From Agapanthus africanus (lineage: Eukaryota > Streptophyta > Magnoliopsida > Asparagales > Amaryllidaceae): a DNA stretch of 64,000 nt. A program made the position numbers and the translations under genes. The stretch is from the NCBI GenBank assembly GCA_030015575.1, contig JASDDO010000001.1:136295988-136359987 (forward strand), given 5' to 3'. The notes beneath the pieces are model-generated. The model was not told the origin of the DNA. It made no database searches and was given only the letters and a program-made list of their open reading frames with translations. Shown piece by piece: positions 53,260 to 64,000 of the stretch (position 1 is its first letter; the number at the start of each line of letters is the position of its first letter).

Positions 53260-54768
53260 ACCAGACAGGACTCGCCGGGAACTGCAGGTTGGATTTATAC
53301 CCATCGTCAGATAGAAGTTCCCAGGTGATATGTGTACAGCTTAGTCCGTCGAGTTGACACTGCTACTTCGCCTCGGGTGTGTTCCCATTGTTCTTAGATT
53401 ACTACCCTACCACGGCTCAAAGGAGTCATGCAAACAGGTAGTAGTTGGGTGCAGTCCCGAAGCACTTGGAGACAGTGGCGGTTAGACAGGATTCGTCTCT
53501 CCCGGTATTGGGGGTTGATATCGCGCTGTGTATGAAGAGCCATTACGCAAAATCCCTGGCCAGGGAAAACGAGATTTACTGGTAGGTGCCAGTAGTTTCT
53601 CAAGGTGTAATGGGCTTCACTTCGACACGACTTATACCGCTATTAAGGGCCTGATGTTTACCGCCCCCTAGGCCCGATATGCGATAGTCCTAGACGAACA
53701 GACCGGACTGTACGGAGATTGTCACATCAGGCTCAGTAGGAGTTCGGATGGGTTTCCTCATCTTCCTTCTTATCGACATCTACTTGGGGACCGTTATGTA
53801 CAGCTAGTACCGCTTGCGGCCTGTGGTTAAACCCACTGCCAGCGTAGTGTCGAGTCTTTAGAACAGAGAGTTTTCCTGTACCGGGCAAAAGGTGTAGAGG
53901 CCGTATGGTTTTACGATAGGGCCGCGATCACTTACGTACACTTATGCACGTATTATGATCGGGCAGATAATACTAGCGGGCTTTGGTTTAAGCCAGATTT
54001 TAGTATTATACAGATAGATTTATTCAGTTAAAGATTATCTGTGTTTTTCGGAAATACGGATGGGAGGGGCAGTCTCGTAATTTGTCGGGAAGCTTCTAGA
54101 AGAAGATGACTCATTTGTATTTATTTCTTTTTAGATTAAACACAAATGAGGTGGAGAGATGAGGTGTAGGTTTTCATTAAATGCTTAATGACTTATGTGG
54201 TGATTCACCATTTAGGATTAAATGAAGCTTACAAGATATTTCTAGATATTTATCAAAGAGATATTTGTATGCTTGATATTATTCTTTCATGAGTTATTAT
54301 TCATATCATTATCACAAAAGCTTTCTCTCTCCTCAAGTCTTCATCTTCTTCCTCAAACCCTAATAGCTCTCATGTTGAGAAAGTTAGGGTTTAAGTGACT
54401 AAGTAATCCATCTAATTACTCTACACCCTCTAGGATTTCTAGATTAGCGATCTAGAAGCCGTAGTTATCTCAGATTCGAGATAGGAGCTCGGACTATAGA
54501 TTCTCGGGTGGATCGTCTTTGACTCGAGGAGGCCGTTGAGGTGCTCATGTTCCATAGAGCCTACGAGGTGCGGAGGATAGCGATGAAGACCCGAAGGACA
54601 AGTAACGTGAGGTATAACTTCAAATCAGAGTAGTTAAACTTTTCGTAGTTTGCTAGTAATGGTTTAGACACGATCCGTGTGCTCAAGTCCGTGTTACGAA
54701 CCTTTGATAATTTTTTTCATATATTCCGCCTCCCCGTAAGCTCGTGGGGTGCGTGACATGGACTTACA
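53260..54768 (+). repeat. Copia-2 5' LTR, right part
   Basis: It picks up after GGTAC with ACCAGACAGGACTCG, matching 60997 onward in the 3' LTR, and ends CATGGACTTACA. It contains CTCCCGGTATTGGGGGTTGA, also found in copia-1. Confidence 0.9.
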
Positions 54769-54769
54769 G

Positions 54770-54782
54770 TGGTATCAGAGCC
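54770..54782 (+). other. Copia-2 primer binding site
   Basis: TGGTATCAGAGCC, one base past the LTR, matches the 3' end of plant initiator Met-tRNA, the usual Ty1/copia primer. Confidence 0.9.
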
Positions 54783-56805
54783 TACAAGCCTTTACTAGCT
54801 TGTTAGCAACTAATTAGAACTTCGATCGTCGGAAAAACACGAAAACTTAACCCCGGACCCTTCAAGTTTCTGTCAATTTTAAACGTGTCAAAAAGATTAT
54901 TTGATAGGTATGAAAATTCACAGCAGGGAATTCTAAGAATACTGTAGAAATACGAACTGCTAACTCGGTGATAAGGCCGCGGAAGCGCGGCAGATTAGTG
55001 CTATCCGCCGCGGATCCGCGGCCGAGTCAACTCCGAGTTGATTCGGATTTACACAGTAACTCTTAGTATAGGGTGTTATGTTTTTCTGTATATTTTGTTT
55101 CTGCCCAGGTTATTTCAGTGCCAGCTTGCATTTGGGGTAGAGATGGAAAAAGGTTGTCGATCGATATTCTAAGTTATTTGCTAATCGGGTTTTATCTGTA
55201 ATGTTTAATGTGTTCGTAAAGCTCCCCTAATTGCTAGTATGTCGGTTAGCAGAGGGTTGCACATTTCTGTAATGGTTTTTACTGGCTTGTATATATGAAC
55301 TTGATTGGATCGTTGTGATGATTAGCCAGGGTTTGAGATGAGATTTTATATTCATTCATTCGATATAAATTGTAATATGATGTAATATTCTTTTACGGGG
55401 CACATCCGGGCTGAGGTTGTAGCCACCGTTGTATTATTTCATTTACTGTTTTATGCTCCTAGGATAGACCCAAGATGGGGTGCATAAACTACCGGGTACT
55501 TTGAAGTGTTTAGTAGCCTACTCACGTTGCTGAGGGAGACCGCTTCACTTCGGGTACTTGGCGGGTAGTTTGCCGTACCCGTAGGGGTCTAGGGTGGGGT
55601 AATGGCTATTCATCACAACTGTGTAATCCGTCTTTCGTTGCAGGCTCAAAGGAAACGCGGATTGTTTGTATATCCAATAATGTTCATCTGTGATCTGGAA
55701 TGCCTATTATTGCGTCTAACGAATGTACAATATCTATATATGATAGCTATTAGACGTTACTTATGTTTTACACCCGCGCTAGCCCAGTCCCCGCTCTGTC
55801 GTTAGTTAAGTAACCTAACGGGTGAATGATGGGACCCAATGGCGAATGCGGATGGCATAAGAGGACGTTGTATTTTCGTTGTTTTCTGCAATGATAGGTT
55901 AATTGATGGGACACATTATATTAATGTAAAGAAAATAAGCCAAAGTTAAATCGTTGGAACAAATTTAAAAGAAACCACTCGGTTATTTTAAAAGAGCAGA
56001 ATTTTTAAATTACGGAGCTTTAACCACTCCTATTAAAAAGCTATCAGGTTCCTTCGATTATATCAAGTTCACTATGTTCACGGTTTCGCCAAAACCAGTC
56101 GTAGCCCTCCGTCATTTCTTATGGATGGTAAGTAGTATTCAAGCTATATTTGTTGGCCTTCGTCAAGGCATAGTGTTTGGTAGCTGCTAGGGTATTCATT
56201 TGTTGCATAGATAGATGAGTTGGTTTAGGACAGTCGTATAACCATGTTGGCCTTCGTCAAGGGTATGTACGGGTGGGTTCAAATTAACAAGATAATGATG
56301 GGCAGAACTTGACATGTGACTTATGATTTGTTGGCCTTCGTCAAGGTCATAAGAATATGGGGCAAAAATCCACATTGGGGGTTTCTAAAGAAACTGAAAC
56401 TTGCTAGTGTTGCATATCATTTGGAGTTTGATGAATGTTGGTAGGATTCCTTCAGCATTATCACACGATGATATTTGGATCCCGATCCTACTGTGAGTAT
56501 CCGCTACTCATCAGGAGATTCGCCGCTTAACGATCAATGCTATAAACCAAGTAGGTGTCGAGAAAGGTGTCAGCGGGGCTACGTCCCCAGAGAAAAGAGG
56601 TTATTTAATTAAGGAACTTCGCGAAAGTGTTGGAAAACCTCCCTCGAAGTACCGACACCGGCCTGGCTGAACAGTTAAGCAAGTATTGTACGGGGAGATC
56701 AGTCCTGGCTAATTCTTCTTTTATAGTTTGAGGAAGGATTCGAGAAACAGTGGGAGCCATCCAGTTTAGATAAATTAAAAACCAATCTAAACTTGCAAGA
56801 GCATC
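54783..56805 (+). mobile_element. Copia-2 untranslated leader
   Basis: About 2 kb without a coding domain. The phrase TGTTGGCCTTCGTCAAGG recurs at 56151, 56245 and 56329. Part (55440-55640) aligns with the copia-1 leader. A consensus splice donor is at 56128. Confidence 0.75.
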
Positions 56806-56838
56806 ATGATAAAGTGTTCCCTCTCTCTCTCTCTTTGC
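56128..56838 (+). other. Candidate leader intron of copia-2
   Basis: Donor GGATG|GTAAGT at 56128 and acceptor CCTCTCTCTCTCTCTTTGCAG ending at 56838, 15 bases before the likely gag start at 56854. The long pyrimidine run is a textbook acceptor. Splicing would bring gag close to the upstream leader. Confidence 0.45.
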
Positions 56839-56853
56839 AGCGACCTTGTGACC

Positions 56854-57657
56854 ATGACTAGGTTACATCTAGATAACAAAATAACTGAATCTGACTTATA
56901 TGATTGGCAAAGGTCTGTCCAGATGTCCATTGCCTATGACAAGATAGACCACCCTATTACTACTCAAGCCCTCACCGTCCCAAGTCTAGTTTCCACCGTC
57001 GCGGATATGGATATCCATCAGACAAGGGAAAAGGATAATGCGAATGCCCAGTGCCTCGTGTTGGCTTCAGTTGATGGTGTATACCAGAAGCAGCACGAGA
57101 AGATGGACTTAGTTTCCATCTTTCTCCATAACAAAGATTTATATGGAGAGCAATCTCGTATCGCAAGATATGAGACCTCGAACGAATTATTTCAAGCGAG
57201 GTTGGCTGTCGGCTCATCTGTAGGGGACAACGTCCTTACGATGACTAGCTATATTGATGAGCTCAAGGACCTGGAGACCACGTTGGAAAACAGGTCATGC
57301 GCTGACTTATTTCCACAGTCCCTACCCTCTACTTACACCCTGAAAGAAACCAGGGAGACACCCGCTCTGCTTAATGGGGGACTTTCTTCTTCTGCATCCA
57401 GGGCGAAAGCAAAGGGTGAAAAGAAGACATCCACAAAGCCGATATACAGTATCAGTGAAGTAGAAAGAAAGGGAAGAGCAAAAGTTTCGGGACTTGGTGT
57501 AGGTAAGGAGGGATGTTCCTATTGTTATGGGATTGGGCATTGGCAGAAAGATTGCAGGGCTTTGGAAGCCAGTAGCCAGGATACGAAGCATGTTGTGGCT
57601 TCGGCCTCGAGTGTGTTTGTGATTGAGAACTGTTTGTCAATTAACGCTACTTCCTAG
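56854..57657 (+). pseudogene. Copia-2 gag
   Basis: I prefer the ATG at 56854 (MTRLHLDNKITESDLYDW) over 56806, because the region between is a splice-acceptor-like CT run. The frame carries a copia gag core in the middle and a zinc knuckle CSYCYGIGHWQKDC (C-x2-C-x4-H-x4-C) at 57514-57555. Gag coats element RNA in cytoplasmic particles. It ends at TAG 57655-57657, directly before the protease motif in the same frame, where related elements usually read on. A TGG-to-TAG change would explain this. Confidence 0.8.
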
Positions 57658-59172
57658 GTACTAGATACCGGATCAGGATCTCATATCTGTAATTCATTAC
57701 ATGCTTTGAGAAATCGTAGAGTTATCAGGGTAGGTGATTTGTCTCTCAGAGTTGCAAACGGAATGAGCATGAACGCTGAATCCGTGGGAGAATATCGCCT
57801 AGGTTTGACAAGTGGGCAGATAATGATTCTACGTAACTGTTTGTATGTACCTAGTTTGACTTGTAATATCATATCAGTATCCTCACTTTCGAGAGAGGGA
57901 TATGACTTTACATTCGTAAGCGATGTAGTTCACATCCACCTAAATCAAGTTCTGATTGGGTCCGGTACATTAGATGACGATATATACATATTGAATCAAG
58001 CTCAGGTTTTCAATGTCCAGAACACACTTAAAAGAAAGTCTCCAGAAATAAATCAGGCTTTCTTATGGCATTGTAGACTAGGTCACATCAATGAAACACG
58101 GTTGACTAAGTTACATAGAGAAGGATATTTGAATCCGTTCGAATATCAATCTTATGCTACTTATGAATCTTGTCTCATGGGAAAGATGACAAAGACTCCG
58201 TTTACTGGACACGGAGTAAGATCGAGCAAGCTCTTGGGACTCATACACATCGATGTGTATGGTCCAATGTCTACACATGCGCGAGGTGGTTATTCCTACT
58301 TCATTACTTTTACGGATGATTTCTCTAGGTATGGACATATCTTCTTAATGAAGCATAAATCCGAGGCCTTTGAGAAATTCCAGGAATACAAGAATGAAGT
58401 GGAAAACCAAACAGACAAAAGTATCAAGACACTGAGATCTGATCGAGGTGGTGAATACTTAAGTGCTGAGTTCCTGGGTTACTTAAAAGAGAATGGAATT
58501 CTTTCTCAGCTTACTCCTCCATACACACCACAACACAACGGTGTATCGGAAAGGAGGAATCAAACCCTATTGGATATGGTTCGTTCCATGATGAGTAAGG
58601 CTGAGTTACCGCGATCTTTCTGGGGTTATGCACTAGAATCAGCTGCATATCTTTTGAACAAGGTTCCAACCAAAACTGTGCCTACCACACCATATCAGAT
58701 GTGGAGTAGGAAGAAACCCTATCTTCAGTACCTGAAGACATGGGGATGTCCAGCTTTTGTAAAAAAAAAAGAGCAGCATCCGGACAAGCTCGAGGCACGC
58801 TCAGTACAGTGTAAGTTTATGAGATATCCAAAGAACTCCAAGGGGTATTATTTCTATTACGCAGAGGAACAAAAGGTTTTTGTTTCTCATCATGCCCACT
58901 TCTTGGAAGCTGAATTTTTAGAAAATCAGAAGAGTGGGAGCGTAATAGAACTGGAAGAAATTCCAGAACCACAACCTGTTACTGAAAATATGGTAGAACC
59001 AGAAGTTTCAGAAGAAAGGGACATACCAACACATATCCGCAGAAGTAGTAGGCAGTCTCATCCGCCCGAGAGATACTACGGTTTTCTCATAGACGGGGAC
59101 GAGAAGATTGCATCATTGATAATGATGACCCTACTAGCTTCCAGCAAGCTATTCAGAGCGGCGACTCGATAA
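57658..59172 (+). pseudogene. Copia-2 protease and integrase
   Basis: In frame after the gag stop: protease VLDTGSGSHICNSLH, then integrase with an HHCC-like domain (WHCRLGHINETRL, YESCLMGKMTKTP), catalytic Asp in HIDVYGPM, Asp in LRSDRGGEYLS and Glu in QHNGVSERRNQTL, and the GKR-type region LKTWGCPAFVK. In the zinc domain a Tyr stands where relatives have the first of the two Cys, fitting a TGT-to-TAT change. A frameshift near 59110 separates this frame from RT, whose start is seen in the neighbouring frame. Confidence 0.85.
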
Positions 59173-60371
59173 AATGGCTGGATGCAATGCGGACCGAAAT
59201 GGAGTCCATGTACACTAACAAAGTATGGACTTTGGACATTGCTCCAGATGGGGTAAAACCCGTAGGATGCAAATGGATCTTCAGAAAGAAGATTGGTGTG
59301 GATGGACAGGTTGAAACCTATAAGGCTAGACTTATTGCAAAGGGTTTTCGTCAAAGACCTGGTTTGGACTATGACGAAACCTTTTCTCCAGTGGCTATGC
59401 TCAAATCCATTCGGGTCTTTCTTGCCATTGCTGCCTTCCATGATTATGAGATCTGGCAGATGGACGTAAAGATGGCTTTTCTAAATGGTAATTTGGAAGA
59501 ATGCGTCTATATGGATCAGCCAGAGGGATTCATTCAGAGTGGGAGCAGCGGTAAAGTGTGCAAGTTGCTTAAGTCCATTTATGGACTAAAGCAGGCATCG
59601 CGGAGTTGGAACATCTATTTTGATGATACTGTCAAAGAATTCGACTTTATCAAGAATCCAGATGAACTATGCATATACAGTAAGATTTTAGGGAGAATTG
59701 TAGTATTCCTCGTCTTGTACGTGGATGACATTCTCCTAATAGGAAATGATATTCCTATGCTACAGTCAGTCAAAAGATTCTTGTCACAGAAGTTCTCCAT
59801 GAAGGACCTGGGTGATGCCACCTACATTCTGGGGATCCAGATCTATCGTGATAGATCAAAGAGGATGTTGGGACTTTCGCAGTCCAGGTACATAGACACC
59901 ATATTGAAAAGATTCAGTATGGAAGATTCTAAGCGCGGTAACCTACCGGCTTGTCACGGAATCAACCTCTCCAAAGAGATGTCTCCCAAGACTGATTTGG
60001 AAAGGGATCGCATGTCGATTATACCCTACGCTTCTGCGGTAGGCTCTATAATGTATGCGATGTTATGTACCAGACTAGATGTAGCATACGCATTAAGCGT
60101 TGTAAGTCGGTATCAGGCAAACCCAGGGGAGAAGCACTGGATAGCAGTAAAGAACATTCTCAAGTACCTGAGGAGGACTAAGGAGATGTTCTTGGTGTAT
60201 GGCGGGAAAACCTCCAGATCGAGGCCTTTGCTGACTCCAGCTTACAGAGTGACAAGGATGACTCCAAGTCCATGTCGGGTTATGTATTTACCCTCAATAG
60301 AGGGGCGGTCTGTTGGAAGAGTTCCAAACAGGACACCGTTGCTGACTCAACGATGGAAGCGGAGTACATAG
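59120..60371 (+). pseudogene. Copia-2 reverse transcriptase
   Basis: From about 59120 a second frame encodes WLDAMRTEMESMYTNKVW, PVGCKWIFRKKIGVDG, ETYKARLIAKGFRQRPG, DYDETFSPVAMLKSIRV, IWQMDVKMAFLNGNLEE, SIYGLKQASRSWN and the catalytic LYVDDILLIGND. The fold and motif order are those of Ty1/copia RT. From about 60205, near a run of A, the frame slips into non-homologous text; RNase H continues in another frame. Confidence 0.85.
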
Positions 60372-60703
60372 CTGCTTGTGATGCCGCAAAAGAAGCTGTC
60401 TAGATGAAGAAGTTCCTCACAGAATTTCAGCTGGTTCCCACCAGTGTTGATCCAATACCTTTGTATTGCGACAAAAACGGCGCTATAGCTTTAACGAAGG
60501 AACACAGGTCCCATCAGAAGTCCAGACACATCTTAAGGCGGTATCACCTGATCAGGGAGATCGTAGATCACCAGGAGATCGAGGTAAAGAGAGTAGATAC
60601 AGAGAATAACATTGCTGATCCATTCACAAAGGCTATTCCTCAGACGCAGTTCGAAAGGCTATTCGAGATGATAGGTCTGCGATATGCCAGTACATGGCCC
60701 TAG
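60206..60703 (+). pseudogene. Copia-2 RNase H
   Basis: The frame reads EAFADSSLQSDKDDSKSMSG, then TMEAEYIAACDAAKEAV, then a stop TAG at 60401-60403 where Trp is usual. It goes on with YCDKNGAIALTKEHRSHQKS and ends in the copia tail NNIADPFTKAIPQTQFERL. The acidic active-site residues are visible. It would degrade the RNA strand of the RNA-DNA hybrid. Confidence 0.85.
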
Positions 60704-60705
60704 TG

Positions 60706-60717
60706 CAAGTGGGAGAT
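60706..60717 (+). other. Copia-2 polypurine tract
   Basis: CAAGTGGGAGAT directly before TGTTAG, the usual second-strand priming site. Confidence 0.85.
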
Positions 60718-62517
60718 TGTTAGTGTGTATGCCCTAGAGGCCATTACTGTAACATACTAGTTTGTATATTACTTAATGGAAGCTTAGAATATTCACAGTT
60801 GTATTGACAGTCTTGCTAAAAATGGTAGATGCTACTTGGTTTGAGTCTACTTTAATATGTGCATATGTTTCTTGCATCGATACTCCGGAGTAGACTGGTG
60901 TATACGCTTCTCATCCCAGTTAGGGAGATGGTCTGTCCCACAGCCATCAGTACGTCATACTGGAGATAGTATGCAGATGCTCGTTAGGTTACGGGTACAC
61001 CGGACAGGGCTCGCAGGGAACTGCAGGTTGGATTTATACCCATCGTCAGATAGCAGTTCCCAGGTGACATGAGTACAGCTTAGTCCGTCGACTTGACACT
61101 GCTACTTCGCTTCGGGTGCGTTCCCACTGTTCTTAGATTACTACCCTACCACGGCTCAAAGGAGTCGTGCAAACAGGTAGTAGTTGGGTGCAGTCCCGAA
61201 GCACTTGGAGGCAGTGGCGGTTAGACAGGATTCGTCTCTCCCGGTATTGGGGGTTGATATCGCGCTGTGTATGGAGAGCCATTACGCAAAGTCCCTGGCC
61301 AGGGCAAACGAGATTTACTGGTAGGTTCCAGTAGTTTCTCAAGGTGTAATGGGCTTCACTCCGACACGACTTATACCGCTATTAGGGGTCTGACGTTTAC
61401 CGCCCCCTAGGCCCGATATGCGATAGTCCTAGACGAACAGACCGGACTGTACGGAGATTGTCACATCAGGCTCAGTAGGTGTTAGGATGGGTTTTCTCAT
61501 CGTCCTTCTTATCGACATCTACCTGGGGACCGTTACGTACAGTTAGTACCTCTTGCGGCCTGTGGTTAAACCCACTGCCAGCATAGTGTCGAGTCTTTAG
61601 AGTCCCACAAAGAGAGTTTCCCTGCACCGGGCAAAAGGTGTAGAGGCCGTATGGTTTTACGGCAGGGCCGTGATCACTTACGTACACTTATGCACGTATT
61701 ATGATCGGGCAGATAATACTAGCGGGTTTTGGTTTAAGCCAGATTCTAGTATTATACAGATGGATTTATTCAGTCAAAGATTATCCGTGTTTTTCGGAAA
61801 TACGAATGGGAGGGGCAGTCTCGTAATTTGTCGGGAAGCTTCTAGAAGAAGATGACTCATTTGTATTTATTTCTTTTTGGATTAAACACAAAAGAGGTGG
61901 AGAGATGAGGTGTAGGTTTTCATTAAATGCTTAATAACTCATGAGGTGATTCACCATTTAGGATTAAATGAAGCTTACAAGATATTTCTAGATATTTATC
62001 AAAGAGATATTTGTATGCTTGATATTATTCTTTCATGAGTTATTATTCATATCATTATCACAAAAGCTTTCTCTCTCCTCAAGTCTTCTTCTTCTTCCTC
62101 AAACCCTAATAGATCTTATGAGTTGAGAAAGCTAGGGTTTAAGTGACTAAATAATCCATCTAATTACTCTACACCCTCTAGGACTTCTAGATTAGCGATC
62201 TAGAAGCCGTAGTTATCTTAGATTCGAGATAGGAGCTCGGACTATAGATTCTCGGGTGGATCGTCTTTGACTCGAGGAGGCCGTTGAGGTGCTCATGTTC
62301 CATAGAGCCTACGAGGTGCAGAGGATAGCGATGAAGACCTGAAGGACAAGTAACGTGAGGTATAACTTCGAATCAGAGTAGTTAAACCATTCGTAGTTTG
62401 CTAGTAATGGTTTAGACACGATCCGTGTGCCCAAGTCCATATTACGAAGCTTTGATAATTGTTTTTCATATATTCTGCCTCCCCGCAAGCTCGTGGGGTG
62501 CATGACATGGACTTACA
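60718..62517 (+). repeat. Copia-2 3' LTR
   Basis: TGTTAGTGTGTATGCCCTAG to ACATGGACTTACA. At about 60870-60876 it lacks 151 bases that the 5' LTR has at 41818-41968; otherwise the two are close. Target duplication CGATC follows at 62518-62522. Confidence 0.9.
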
Positions 62518-62522
62518 CGATC

Positions 62523-64000
62523 TTCTTAAGACCTCCGACAAAGAGACGTCATCATCCGAGCCAGGAGCTACCTCGGGAGCTGTTATAGCGTCCGTCATCG
62601 GCTGTTTGAGCGAAGCTTCTTTCGGCAATACTGGCGGAGCTAGGGCTTCGGAAGCCGGCCTTGGGAGTGTCGCCGCGTCACCACTTGCGATCGACACGCG
62701 CTCGGGATAACCTGAGTCGAGGTAGTCCCTGCAATAAGATGGAAAAGAAGAGTTAGTTTACCCATAAAAACGGGAATGAAGACACAGTGAGCCGAAATGT
62801 ACCAAGGCCCAAGGAAACGCGAAGCCTCTCTTCCTCTTCGAAAGTCTTGAGAGAAGCCGTAAGAGCTTCTTCAGTGGAGATGCCTGTTGAAAAAGAAGTG
62901 CCAGTCAAGGTATGATAATAAAAACGTAACAGCGGAAAGATATGACTGAAGTCTACCTGACTGTGCGAGGATGATCAGTCCTACTTTGTGGCTAGCTAGT
63001 CGCTCGGAAGCTGCGAATGCAGCCTCCAGATCAGTATCATCTGGCACCATGAATAAACCCTCATTGGTCCCATATTCACTCATGCCTTCGCTATAAGGAG
63101 CATGAGGCTCCTGGCCAAGAACGACATTAGCAGAGAAGAGTGACTTCTTCTTTTTCTGCGAACGAGTACCAGCAGCCGATAATACAAGCTTGCGCTTGGC
63201 GGGCAACTTCGGGCGGCGAGTCCCGATCTCTGCACCCAAACCGGACTCAGGAGACGCTACAGCTGCTGCTTCGACGGGAGCACAGAGCAGCGGCAACTCG
63301 GTCATCTCACGTGGTACCACAACTGCACCAACCTCTCTCAAAGGAGGACGAACGACGGTCCGTTGCTTCAAAGGAATAGCTGGCTTACCAGCAGGGGCTG
63401 CACCCTTACGATCAAGCAACAACTTCTTTTCCTCCTTGATGACAGCACCCATCACGTGCTGGTACCATGCCACATACACGTTCAACACCTTTGGGACACA
63501 GCTTGGCTCACTGATAAAAAAGTTAGAACCGGTGTTGAGCCTCATGAAATGGTGTAGAGCGCTGCAGATGCCTTCTTCTGTGGCGGGCGGCTCAGCTAAA
63601 AAGGCCTCAAGCAGAACACCCTGATTGTAGCTAGAATGTTGGGTGAAACGATGCAGGTTGTATCTCATAAACAACACCGTATCATTCTGCCTAAACACCA
63701 GAAAGCCCGGCCTAATCGAATATAGGTGGAGAATCTCCCAAGCTTTCAAGGTAGAGGCGCCATCTTTAAAGGTGTCCCGCAGCGGCTGCACCGCCTTCGC
63801 GGATTCTTTGCCGATACTTAAGACCTTGTCAAAAAAGGTCATACCATCCCCGACGGTACGCGAGCGAAGAAGCAATCCCTGAGCGTCTCGTGGAGTCGGT
63901 TCCAAAATAGAAGCGCCAACCAGCCGTAGCAGTCAAGGAAAGTTATATCTTTCATAAAAATGGTGCCTCTTGTGAATTCCAAATGCGCCAAGCACATGCA
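62523..64000 (-). pseudogene. Second antisense-gene copy, 5' exons, runs off the window
   Basis: The minus strand from the window edge encodes the same protein as 30900-32000 of the first copy. It shows GASTLKAWEILHLYSIRPGF, LVFRQNDTVLFMRYNLHRF, MRLNTGSNFFISEPSC and the basic stretch LPAKRKLVLSAAGTRSQKKK. The piece 62957-63932 is open, whereas the first copy has frame changes here, so this copy is the better guide. A TGA at 63933-63935 stands where Arg is likely. Introns fit at 62884-62956 and 62729-62802, matching the first copy. The exon breaks at 62523 and resumes at 41662. Confidence 0.7.

Larger units (their letters stand above)
41663..62517 (+). mobile_element. Copia-2: Ty1/copia (Tork/Angela-type) element, interrupted in its 5' LTR
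   Basis: Complete ends are present: 5' LTR 41663-42090 plus 53260-54768, primer site 54770-54782, leader, gag, protease, integrase, RT, RNase H, polypurine tract and 3' LTR 60718-62517. CGATC flanks both sides (41658-41662 and 62518-62522). The pol order, integrase before RT, is that of Ty1/copia, and VETYKARLIAKGF with VDVKMAFLNGNL-like text fits Tork/Angela. The element sits in an antisense-gene exon of a Tat element and carries a later chromovirus insertion. All coding parts are broken. Confidence 0.9.

Overview
The window is repeat-dense DNA from a flowering plant with, most likely, a large genome. The evidence is a pile-up of plant-specific transposon lineages: Ty3/gypsy Tat elements with a second RNase H, a Ty3/gypsy Tekay/Del-type chromovirus, Ty1/copia elements of the Tork/Angela type with a TGGTATCAGAGC primer site, an L1-type LINE, MITEs and a tRNA-derived SINE. 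I see no ordinary host gene, rRNA, tRNA or CRISPR array. The species cannot be named from the sequence alone.

Layout. 1-5129: a Tat-lineage element on the minus strand (Tat-1) with gag, protease, RT and part of RNase H. It is internally deleted and joined at about 745-770 to the promoter and palindromic leader of an antisense gene; a 61-codon piece of its pol is inverted in place. 5130-11870: AT-rich DNA with two MITE-like elements, one SINE and microsatellites. 11870-14260: a LINE RT pseudogene cut by the 3' LTR of a second Tat-1-type element. 14261-18230: the long LTR, primer site and leader of a Ty1/copia element (copia-1), cut by Tat-2. About 18310 to beyond 34109: Tat-2 on the plus strand, with gag-protease-RT-RNase H-second RNase H-integrase, then 3 kb of tandem and hairpin repeats, then an intron-rich antisense gene (28413-33243), then its antisense promoter and LTR-like sequence.

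34110-64000: LTR and leader sequence, more hairpin repeats, and a second copy of the antisense gene (36616 to the window end) blown apart by nested insertions. A 4.3-kb solo LTR (37050-41348) and a Ty1/copia element (copia-2, 41663-62517, duplication CGATC) lie in it, and the 5' LTR of copia-2 is itself split by an 11.2-kb Tekay-type chromovirus (42091-53254, duplication GGTAC).

How the parts relate. The coding parts are retrotransposon polyproteins, all broken by stops or frameshifts. The antisense gene of Tat-2 has seven short GT-AG introns, five of whose boundaries recur in the second copy. Being antisense to the element RNA, those introns would survive retrotransposition. The Tekay element appears to carry three short introns of its own. 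The most unusual signal is the repeated use of short hairpins whose two arms change together from one tandem unit to the next. All family calls rest on motifs read by eye; no search was run.
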